From positions 1 to 14,860 of the forward strand of contig CADAPN010000053.1 of the NCBI GenBank assembly GCA_902789835.1: a DNA stretch of 14,860 nucleotides. The letters are read 5' to 3'. This DNA comes from Oscillospiraceae bacterium (GTDB lineage Bacteria > Bacillota_A > Clostridia > Oscillospirales > Oscillospiraceae). Below, in pieces: positions 7,291 through 13,201 of the stretch (positions are counted from its first letter, which is position 1; each line of letters begins with the position of its first letter). The translations under genes were made by a program, and so were the position numbers. The notes beneath the pieces are model-generated. The model saw only the letters and a list, made by a program, of their open reading frames with translations. It was not told where the DNA came from and ran no database searches.

Positions 7291-8178
7291 TCAGCCTTTG
7301 ACCGCGCCCATCGTGATTCCCTTGGTAAAGTACTTCTGGAAGATCAGGAAGACAATGATGATCGGGACCGCCGCCAGGGCTGCGCCTGCCATGATCAGAC
7401 CGTAGTCGGTGGAGTTTTCCGCCTGCATGGTCGCGATGCCGAGGGAAATGGTGAGGTTTGAACTGCTGGTCAGCATAATCAGCTGCATGAAATAGTCGTT
7501 CCAGCTGTTGATAAACGTGAAGATGGCCAGCGCACCGATGCCCGGCTTGATCATCGGAACAACAATGCTGGTGAAGGTCATAAACTCGCTGGCGCCGTCA
7601 ATACGCGCCGCTTCCAGCATTTCTCCGGGGATACTCTCCGAAAACTGTTTCATCAGAAACACACCGAAGGGCCAGCCGACCGTCGGGAAGATCACCGCCC
7701 AGATGTTGTCATACAGCCCGAGCGCACTCATCTCCCGGATCAGCGGGATCAGGATGACCTGCTTCGGCAGCGCCATGGCCGCCACAATGAGGCTGAAGAT
7801 CAGATATCTGCCGATGAAGCGCTTCTTTGCCAGGGCATAGCCCGCCATGGCCGCCGTGATGCAGGTCAGGATCATCGCCATAACGGCCATGAACACCGTG
7901 TTTACCATCCAGCGGATGGCCGCCGGAACGGTCGGTCCCACCATGGATCCGAACTGGAACAGGGGGGCGCTCCGCTTGGAGAAGAGCACCTGGAAGTTGC
8001 GAAGCGTAAACTCACTCGGCCACCACTGAGGCTTGGGAGAGTTGATGGCGGCAGGCGGCTTCAGCGCGCCGGTGATAATCCAGTACAGCGGGAAGATGAA
8101 GAGAAACGCGAGGATGATCAGGACCACGACCGAGAAGATCTTGTAGCCCATGCTTCTGCCATTGTCTTTACTCGTCAT
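7291..8178 (-). CDS. Carbohydrate ABC transporter permease (CUT1, MalG type)
   Basis: The 295-residue membrane protein is the second permease of a sugar importer. After a short cytoplasmic N-terminus it has six predicted membrane segments, beginning IFSVVVLIILAFLFIFPLYW (14-33), and the periplasm-side loop (about 40-90) usual for MalG-type subunits. The cytoplasmic EAA loop that docks the ATPase is clear at 189-213 (EAARIDGASEFMTF...KPG). It ends FTKGITMGAVKG, the typical MalG tail. The start at 8178 follows GAGGTG, and the gene is 11 bases from the preceding permease. The transported compound is inferred to be sialic acid or a related amino sugar purely from the neighbours nanA and nagA. No ATPase gene accompanies it, which is common for CUT1 systems that share an MsmK-type ATPase. 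Confidence 0.93.
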   Translation of the reverse strand: MTSKDNGRSMGYKIFSVVVLIILAFLFIFPLYWIITGALKPPAAINSPKPQWWPSEFTLRNFQVLFSKRSAPLFQFGSMVGPTVPAAIRWMVNTVFMAVMAMILTCITAAMAGYALAKKRFIGRYLIFSLIVAAMALPKQVILIPLIREMSALGLYDNIWAVIFPTVGWPFGVFLMKQFSESIPGEMLEAARIDGASEFMTFTSIVVPMIKPGIGALAIFTFINSWNDYFMQLIMLTSSSNLTISLGIATMQAENSTDYGLIMAGAALAAVPIIIVFLIFQKYFTKGITMGAVKG

Positions 8179-8189
8179 TTTCCGTCACC

Positions 8190-9086
8190 TCAGCTTTCTT
8201 TTGCCAGGCGGAACTGCAGCGCCGAGAGCAATGCGATAAAGATGGCCAGAACCACGCCCATCGCGTTGCCGTACCCGAAGCGGTACAGTTTGAACGCCGT
8301 ATAGTAGATGTAGTACATGACGGTCTCTGTCGCGTAGTTCGGTCCGCCGCTGGTCAGCAGCTGGATCAGCGCAAAGCACTGGAAGGAGTTGATGGTCGTA
8401 ATCACCAGAATATACAGCGTGGTCGGCATGATCTGCGGCCATTTGATCCGCCAGAAGACCTGCAGATTCGTCGCGCCGTCCACTTCCGCCGCCTCTACCA
8501 GCGTCGAATCCACGTTGGAGAGCGCCGACACATAGAGGACAATGGGCTGGCCGACGGAGGTCGTCAGCAGGATGATAATGATGCAGCCCAGCGCGTACTT
8601 CGGGTCGCCGAGCCAGTTGATGTTCTTGGAGATGACGCCGGCGCCCTTCAGAAGATAGTTGAAGATGCCGTAGTAGTTGTTATACATCCACTTCCATACC
8701 ACCGTAACCGCGACGGATCCGGTGACCACCGGGAGGTAGAAGACCACCCGATAGAAGCTGAGCGCGAACTCTTTCATCTGATAGATGGCGGATGCAACCC
8801 ACAGCGAGAAAATGCAGACAACAGGGACGCTGACCAGCACGATGATAAAGGTGTTTCTCAATGCTTTCAGGAAGACCCTGTCCTGCCAGAGTTCTTTGTA
8901 GTTTGCAAACCCGATGAAAACGTCGGGCGTATTGGCATTCATATTCGCGTCGAAGAAGCTTGTGATGACGCACATCACCATCGGCACAACGACGAAGCCA
9001 ACAAAGAAGACCAGGCTGGGCAGCAGAAACAGATAACCGGAGATGGTTTCTCTGCGCCGCAGTGCCGGGCTCATGGTTTGTGTCAT
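8190..9086 (-). CDS. Carbohydrate ABC transporter permease (CUT1, MalF type)
   Basis: The 298-residue membrane protein is the first permease of the same importer. It begins with a short basic tail, then YLFLLPSLVFFVGFVVVPMV (18-37), the common first helix of UgpA/MalF-type permeases, with five further segments. The EAA loop is at 198-222 (EAAEVDGATNLQVFWRIKWP...). The start at 9086 is preferred: GAGGTG lies six bases upstream, whereas the GTG at 9095 is itself part of that ribosome site. It follows the binding-protein gene after a 141-base gap holding a strong hairpin and is followed closely by the MalG-type subunit. The two would form the heterodimeric channel. Confidence 0.93.
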   Translation of the reverse strand: MTQTMSPALRRRETISGYLFLLPSLVFFVGFVVVPMVMCVITSFFDANMNANTPDVFIGFANYKELWQDRVFLKALRNTFIIVLVSVPVVCIFSLWVASAIYQMKEFALSFYRVVFYLPVVTGSVAVTVVWKWMYNNYYGIFNYLLKGAGVISKNINWLGDPKYALGCIIIILLTTSVGQPIVLYVSALSNVDSTLVEAAEVDGATNLQVFWRIKWPQIMPTTLYILVITTINSFQCFALIQLLTSGGPNYATETVMYYIYYTAFKLYRFGYGNAMGVVLAIFIALLSALQFRLAKES

Positions 9087-9158
9087 TCTCTGCACCTCAC
9101 ATGAATCATGATGTATGAAGCCGCCAAAGGCCGCTCATACCTGTGATATCGGAGAACA

Positions 9159-9188
9159 CACCCCCTGCCGCGCATGCGGCAGGGGGTG
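9159..9188. repeat. Perfect GC-rich hairpin between the binding-protein and permease genes
   Basis: CACCCCCTGCCGC and GCGGCAGGGGGTG form a 13-pair perfect stem around a four-base loop. It lies 40 bases past the binding-protein stop. In many importer operons such a structure protects the upstream message and lowers expression of the permeases; partial termination is the alternative. The T-content after the stem on the minus strand (TGTGTTCTCC) is low. Confidence 0.65.
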
Positions 9189-9227
9189 CGCAACCCATTT
9201 CAGGCTCAGGTTTGTTCAGGGACGAAA

Positions 9228-10532
9228 TCAGCCTGCAGCCGCGGCGTTGGCCTGGCCGCAGAAGTCGTTGACCGCAGCCGTGATGGCTTCGACACTGCCG
9301 TCGCTGGCGCCGACCTGCTGGAGCATGTTCCACCATGCGGTACGGGCAGCGGCCCAGCCGGTGGTAACCTGATAGTAGTCACCCAGCATCGGCATGAGCT
9401 TGGTGTACTCGTTCATGATCTCGTTGTCAGCCCAGACGGTGGAGAGGTCCGTTCCTTCGGCAGCGGAGCGCGCCGCGAAGAAGTTGGAGGCACGAACGGC
9501 TTCAACCGTGTGCTCGCTGTCGCACATGTACTTGATGAAGGTCTTGGCCGCTTCGATCTTGGCATCGTCGCCGTTGTTGAACACGCCGAAGCCCCAGATG
9601 CCGCCCTGCAGAGCAGCCACGCCGTCCTGAGACGGGAAGGCCATGAAGCCGATTTCATCACCGCTCATGGTGAGGCCTGCACCGGTGCCGGCAGAGTTCG
9701 GGTTGAGCTGCTGGGCAATGTTCCAGCAGAAGGCCATCTTGAAGATGCCGTTGTAGAAGTTGGCAATCTCGTCGCCGCCGACGATGGAGGGATCATAGTC
9801 GATGCCTTCCGTGTCATAGAGCGCCTTGAGGGCCTCGATGTTCTTCTCGTTATCCCAGGTGTAGGCGGTGTGCTCTTCGTTGGTGAAGGTGCCGCCGTAG
9901 AGGTTGTTCACCAGTGCGCGGGTGCCCTGGTCGCCGCCCTGGCCGTTGCAGTAGACCGCACCGACAATGCCGTAGGTCTCATTGAGGGCTTTGACCACTT
10001 CGAAGAACTGCTCGGTGGTCCAGGTGTGGTTCTCAAGATCGACAAGATCCTTCACGCCGGCTTCTTCCAGCGCGTTGACGTTCACCGCCATGCAGTGAGC
10101 GGTCATGACCAGCGGATACTCATAGGCGGCGCCGTCGGGAGCGAAGCAGGCCTTGAGGGCAGCAGCGTTGATTTCGCTCTTGTCGGTGTCGTCAAACAGA
10201 TCGCTGATGTCGACCATGTAGCCGTTGGCGCCCCAGTTGGAGACAAGACGCTCGGGTCCTTCCATGATCAGGTCGGGAGCCTGCTTGGCGGTGATGGCGG
10301 TGTTGACTTTGTCGTCGCCGTCGGCATAGGTCAGGTACTCAACCGTGACCGCGATACCGGTTTCCGCGGTGAAAGCGTCGGTCAGCTCTTTGACCGTGGC
10401 TTCGTCACCCCAGTTGCCGATGGGGTAGGTCCACAGGGTAATGGACTCGGCCGGTTCGGCAGAAGCGGAGACGGGGACTGCCAGCGCAACGATCATCACC
10501 AGCGCGAGCAGAAGTGCGAGTTTCTTTTTCAT
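9228..10532 (-). CDS. Extracellular sugar-binding protein (family 1) of the ABC importer
   Basis: The 434-residue protein is a CUT1-type solute-binding protein that captures the substrate outside the membrane for the two permeases downstream. A clear signal peptide covers residues 1-25: a KKK n-region, a leucine/alanine-rich core and an ASA cleavage site before EPAES. No cysteine is present there, so there is no lipobox, unlike most binding proteins of monoderm Gram-positives. The mature part opens ESITLWTYPIGNWGDEATVK and shows the usual family-1 pattern, with aromatic and acidic patches and the C-terminal KTFIKYMCDSEHTVEAVRAS region. A strong AAAGGAGG site precedes the start. It is first in the operon with nanA and nagA, so sialic acid is the inferred ligand; another amino sugar is possible. 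Confidence 0.92.
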   Translation of the reverse strand: MKKKLALLLALVMIVALAVPVSASAEPAESITLWTYPIGNWGDEATVKELTDAFTAETGIAVTVEYLTYADGDDKVNTAITAKQAPDLIMEGPERLVSNWGANGYMVDISDLFDDTDKSEINAAALKACFAPDGAAYEYPLVMTAHCMAVNVNALEEAGVKDLVDLENHTWTTEQFFEVVKALNETYGIVGAVYCNGQGGDQGTRALVNNLYGGTFTNEEHTAYTWDNEKNIEALKALYDTEGIDYDPSIVGGDEIANFYNGIFKMAFCWNIAQQLNPNSAGTGAGLTMSGDEIGFMAFPSQDGVAALQGGIWGFGVFNNGDDAKIEAAKTFIKYMCDSEHTVEAVRASNFFAARSAAEGTDLSTVWADNEIMNEYTKLMPMLGDYYQVTTGWAAARTAWWNMLQQVGASDGSVEAITAAVNDFCGQANAAAAG

Positions 10533-10660
10533 GGGTTTCCTCCTTTTAAATTATTGATACGGTTTATTATCGCACGCATCCGCGTGTAATAATCCGGGGA
10601 AGAGCAGCCGTGTTTTCCGACGGAGGCAGACGTCACTGCGTCCTGATCCGTCCTCTGTTG
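10533..10660 (-). other. Long leader of the binding-protein operon with two hairpins
   Basis: About 128 bases lie between the predicted transcription start and the start codon. Two stems can form: GACGGA (10619-10624) with TCCGTC (10647-10652), and ATTAT..CACGC (10566-10577) with GCGTG.AATAAT (10582-10593). The second lies shortly upstream of the ribosome site. No known riboswitch was recognised. Confidence 0.4.
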
Positions 10661-10666
10661 ATTCTG

Positions 10667-10695
10667 ATTTTACCTGAGAGACAGCCGATTGTCAA
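10667..10695 (-). promoter_or_regulatory. Sigma-A promoter of the binding-protein/permease/nanA/nagA operon
   Basis: On the minus strand a consensus -35 box TTGACA (10690-10695) and a -10 box TAAAAT (10667-10672) are separated by exactly 17 bases. The predicted start is near 10660. A palindromic operator ends eight bases upstream of the -35 box. Confidence 0.8.
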
Positions 10696-10703
10696 TCACT
10701 ATT

Positions 10704-10718
10704 TGAAACTTTTTTTCA
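10704..10718. promoter_or_regulatory. Candidate RpiR operator upstream of the binding-protein promoter
   Basis: TGAAACTTTTTTTCA is a perfect TGAAA-N5-TTTCA palindrome. Its centre lies about 51 bases upstream of the predicted transcription start, eight bases clear of the -35 box. It shares its half-sites with three other copies in this locus. Confidence 0.65.
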
Positions 10719-10782
10719 GTTTTTACCGCTTCTGAAAATTATTTTTACATTTTTCACAAAAATCATCATCTTCTTCTATGCA

Positions 10783-10827
10783 AAATGACGAAGAATCTGA
10801 AATTTATTTTCAGTCTCTTCGTCATTT
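10783..10827 (-). terminator. Large hairpin after rpiR, probable terminator
   Basis: The outer arms AAATGACGAAG (10783-10793) and CTTCGTCATTT (10817-10827) are perfect inverted copies. Inside them, after a three-base internal loop, CTGAAA and TTTCAG pair around a five-base loop. It starts nine bases after the rpiR stop on the minus strand and ends in CATTTTG. The T-tract is short. Confidence 0.6.
10798..10812. promoter_or_regulatory. Candidate RpiR operator inside the rpiR terminator
   Basis: TGAAATTTATTTTCA is a perfect TGAAA-N5-TTTCA palindrome forming the apical stem of the hairpin. Its centre is 94 bases, about nine helical turns, from that of the operator at 10704-10718. It may be a second binding site for looping or merely a consequence of the stem sequence. 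Confidence 0.45.
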
Positions 10828-10835
10828 CAGTTTGA

Positions 10836-11699
10836 TTACAGATGTTTCTCCGCCAAGGCGGATGCCACCCGCTCCCGCGCGGCGCTGCAGCAGTCCAGGT
10901 CCTGCCGGCAGTATTCGGAGAACAGTACGTCCAGCAGGAAAAGCTGGGCGATCTTTGCCGGGACGGAGCTGAGCTGAAGCGGTCCCTCGTTTGAACCGCA
11001 GCACAGAACGAGATCCGCATATTCCGCTCCCGGCGATCTCGCAAAGCGGGTCACAAGAATGATCCGTGCCCGCTGCTCTCGTGCCACGGCAAGCGCTTCC
11101 AGCAGGTCGCGGGTAGCCCCGGAGTAGGAAAAGAACAGCAGAACATCCTGTTGACCCAGATTCGCGGTTGCAATGATCTGCATGTGCGAGTCCTTCACCG
11201 GGAAGAACTTTCCGCTCACGGTGGAGAAAAGATGCGCTGCCTCTTCGGCCATCACCATGGACCCTCCCTGGCCCATGCACAGAACTTTATCCGCGTTGGC
11301 CAGGAGCCGGACAGCCGTCCGGATCTGATCAGGGTTGATGAGATTCAGGGTTTCTGTCATCGCCGCCATATCCGCGGAATACAGCTTGCGACACATGTCC
11401 TCCAGGCTGTCGGACAGCTCAATCTGCCCGGAAAGATCCTCCGTTCCGGAACGCTGCCGTGCAGTGGAATTGGCAATCGCCAGCTTAAAGGCGTTGTACC
11501 CCTTGTATCCAAGCCTGCGGCAGAAGCGCGAGATGGTTGCCTCCGCCACACCGCTCTCCTCTGCAAGTTCGGCAATGGAGAGGAACTGGCTCTCCCGCGG
11601 ATGGCGCAGCACATAGTCAGCGGCCTTTTTCTCCGCTGTAGTCAGGTCATAGTATTCCTCGCTGATTTTGTCGATGACATTGACGCTGCTCAGAGGCAT
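10836..11699 (-). CDS. RpiR family transcriptional regulator (probable NanR-like)
   Basis: The 287-residue protein has the two RpiR modules in order. Residues 1-77 form the N-terminal helix-turn-helix domain, with the recognition region SGVAEATISRFCRRLGYKGY at 49-68. Residues about 120-265 form a SIS sugar-phosphate-binding domain, with CMGQGGS at 141-147, FSYSGATRD at 190-198 and VTRFARSP at 216-223. Such regulators sense phosphosugars; in sialic acid loci they are often named NanR and bind ManNAc-6-phosphate, while GlcNAc-6-phosphate would fit this pathway better. It follows the epimerase gene by 12 bases, with its AAGGAGG ribosome site next to that stop codon, so it is co-transcribed and probably autoregulated through the operator on the epimerase promoter. 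It is the obvious candidate to bind the four TGAAA-N5-TTTCA palindromes. Confidence 0.9.
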   Translation of the reverse strand: MPLSSVNVIDKISEEYYDLTTAEKKAADYVLRHPRESQFLSIAELAEESGVAEATISRFCRRLGYKGYNAFKLAIANSTARQRSGTEDLSGQIELSDSLEDMCRKLYSADMAAMTETLNLINPDQIRTAVRLLANADKVLCMGQGGSMVMAEEAAHLFSTVSGKFFPVKDSHMQIIATANLGQQDVLLFFSYSGATRDLLEALAVAREQRARIILVTRFARSPGAEYADLVLCCGSNEGPLQLSSVPAKIAQLFLLDVLFSEYCRQDLDCCSAARERVASALAEKHL

Positions 11700-11711
11700 C
11701 CCGCTTCCTCC

Positions 11712-12926
11712 TTACTTCAGTTCCGGAAGCTCTCCCATCATCACGTCAACCATGCTCAGCATGCGCGGCAGATGGAAGGGGCCTTTGAACGTGGAACCCT
11801 TGCAGGGCGGCTCTGTCGGTTTACCGTCACGCCGCAGATAGCCGTACCACTCACCGAATTCGGGGTCTGAGAAATAAGTTTTGCAGTAGTCCAGCGTCTT
11901 AAAGAACCAGTCGAGATACTCCTTCTTCCCGGTATCCCGGTAAAGCATCATCGAGGAGATCAGAATCTCGTCATGCGGCCACCAGAGCTTCATGTCATGC
12001 TCATAGGCCTCGGGCGGTCTGCCCAGGCAGTCGATAAAGTACAGAAGGCCGCCGTATTCCTTGTCCCAGCCGGCGTTGATGGCACGGTTGAAGATGGTCT
12101 CCGCCTTCTCCACCAGTTCCACGTCTCCGGTGCGTTTGGCGTGCTCAAGCAGGAACCAGACGCCTTCGATATCGTGGCCCGGATTGACGATCCTGCCCTC
12201 GGTCACATCCAGACGCGCTTCCCCTTTGGGGCCGACGTTCTCCAGGATGCAGCCCAGGTCGTCCTTCACATGATAGCGGAAAATGTCCTCCACGCAGGAG
12301 GCCGCCCTTTCTTCGTACAGCGCCTTCTGCTCCAGGTCGACGCGCATCAGCACCGAGGTGACATTCAGGTAGATCATCGGGATGCCGAAGGCTCTGCCGC
12401 TGCGGGTCTCCGGAACGGTCTTTGGGCCGAGGCCGGTGGGATCCGGCATGCCGTGGTTGAGGTTCCAATAGAGATCATAGGCTCTACGGGCGCGGAGAAG
12501 GCATTCCTTCTCACCGGTGACACCGTAGTATTCCGCATTTGCCATGGCATAGAAGGCCTCGGAGAAGCAGTACCTTCTCTGACGAAGCGGCTTTCCGTCC
12601 GCGGTCACGGTGAAATACATGCGATCGCCCGCCTCACGGTTGATGCAGTGGGCTTCCATAAAGTCCAGGCAGCTCTTCGCCGCCTGCAGCCACTCGTCCT
12701 TCGCGCCGTAAAGATGGCACAGCCAGGAAAAGATCCAGCCGCAACGTCCCTGCATCCACACGCTCTTGTCCGTGGAAAAAACCTTTCCCTCCCGGTCAAG
12801 GCAGGTATACACACCGCCGTTGACGGGGTCCATGCCGTTTTTCAGCCAGAATTCCGTGCAGCGCTCCAGCTCCTCCCGGATCCAGGCTCTGCTCTCCAGC
12901 AGTTTTTTCTTCGTGCTTTCGTCCAT
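11712..12926 (-). CDS. AGE-family N-acylglucosamine 2-epimerase
   Basis: The 404-residue protein matches the AGE/renin-binding-protein family, (alpha/alpha)6-barrel enzymes that interconvert ManNAc and GlcNAc without phosphorylation. The catalytic histidines are visible: H251 in NPGHDIEG and H385 in KGPFHLPR, separated by 134 residues as in the pig enzyme (H248 and H382 as I recall). WWPHDE with H318 and the N-terminal WMQGRCGWIFSWL region (57-69) are also typical. Cellobiose 2-epimerase belongs to the same fold, but the nanA/nagA context favours ManNAc. The start at 12926 (MDESTKKK) is chosen, though the AAGGAG site is 12 bases away; the in-frame ATG at 12935 is only three bases from it. The gene has its own promoter with a palindromic operator over the -35 box and leads the rpiR operon. 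Confidence 0.88.
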   Translation of the reverse strand: MDESTKKKLLESRAWIREELERCTEFWLKNGMDPVNGGVYTCLDREGKVFSTDKSVWMQGRCGWIFSWLCHLYGAKDEWLQAAKSCLDFMEAHCINREAGDRMYFTVTADGKPLRQRRYCFSEAFYAMANAEYYGVTGEKECLLRARRAYDLYWNLNHGMPDPTGLGPKTVPETRSGRAFGIPMIYLNVTSVLMRVDLEQKALYEERAASCVEDIFRYHVKDDLGCILENVGPKGEARLDVTEGRIVNPGHDIEGVWFLLEHAKRTGDVELVEKAETIFNRAINAGWDKEYGGLLYFIDCLGRPPEAYEHDMKLWWPHDEILISSMMLYRDTGKKEYLDWFFKTLDYCKTYFSDPEFGEWYGYLRRDGKPTEPPCKGSTFKGPFHLPRMLSMVDVMMGELPELK

Positions 12927-13002
12927 CGTTCTCATCCGCTCCTTATTAAAAAGTATATCGCAGCTCTGACTTCTGATCAGATAGGATCTTCTCATGCTTT
13001 AC

Positions 13003-13031
13003 AGTGTACCAGCAATGAAAGAAAATTTCAA
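13003..13031 (-). promoter_or_regulatory. Sigma-A promoter of the epimerase-rpiR operon
   Basis: On the minus strand TTGAAA (13026-13031) and TACACT (13003-13008) are separated by exactly 17 bases, predicting a start near 12996 and a leader of about 70 bases. The operator at 13016-13030 covers the -35 box and half the spacer. Confidence 0.65.
13016..13030. promoter_or_regulatory. Candidate RpiR operator overlapping the epimerase -35 box
   Basis: TGAAAGAAAATTTCA is a perfect TGAAA-N5-TTTCA palindrome. Its centre lies near -27 of the minus-strand promoter, so binding would block polymerase. This would give autorepression of the epimerase-rpiR operon. Confidence 0.65.
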
Positions 13032-13044
13032 CAGAAATATTATT

Positions 13045-13059
13045 TGAAATTTCCGTTCA
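13045..13059. promoter_or_regulatory. Candidate RpiR operator upstream of the ROK promoter
   Basis: TGAAATTTCCGTTCA matches TGAAA-N5-TTTCA with one mismatch, and the flanks extend the dyad (TTTGAA/TTCAAA). It is centred 29 bases from the neighbouring operator and about 51 bases upstream of the predicted plus-strand start. Its eight-base distance to the -35 box is the same as at the binding-protein promoter. Confidence 0.6.
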
Positions 13060-13067
13060 AAAAGAGG

Positions 13068-13096
13068 ATGACAGACTCACAAAGAGATGCTATAAT
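13068..13096 (+). promoter_or_regulatory. Sigma-A promoter of the ROK-SGNH operon
   Basis: ATGACA (13068-13073) and a perfect TATAAT (13091-13096) are separated by 17 bases. A TGC just before the -10 box adds an extended -10 element. The predicted start is near 13103, about 100 bases before the ROK start codon. Confidence 0.75.
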
Positions 13097-13201
13097 GACC
13101 GCAGCAGCGCATTTGTTGAACCGCATGAGGCGAAGCTTCTGTCTCCGCCCCGGGCTCGGCACTGCGCCTTTCAATATTATTTCTGAACCGGAGGGATCCT
13201 G

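Noticed and set aside
9174..10589. A 471-codon plus-strand open frame opposite the binding-protein gene
   Set aside because: It is antisense to a gene with clear signal peptide and family features; the length follows from GC-rich codon use in the real gene. No ribosome site or recognisable domain.
10733..10756. A looser dyad TGAAAA-N12-TTTTCA near the other operators
   Set aside because: The spacing differs from the N5 of the four matching sites, and the region is simply A/T-rich.
10533..10835. A CcpA (cre) catabolite site in the binding-protein regulatory region
   Set aside because: The nearest CG-centred sequence (AGAAGCGGTAAAAA) misses several consensus positions.
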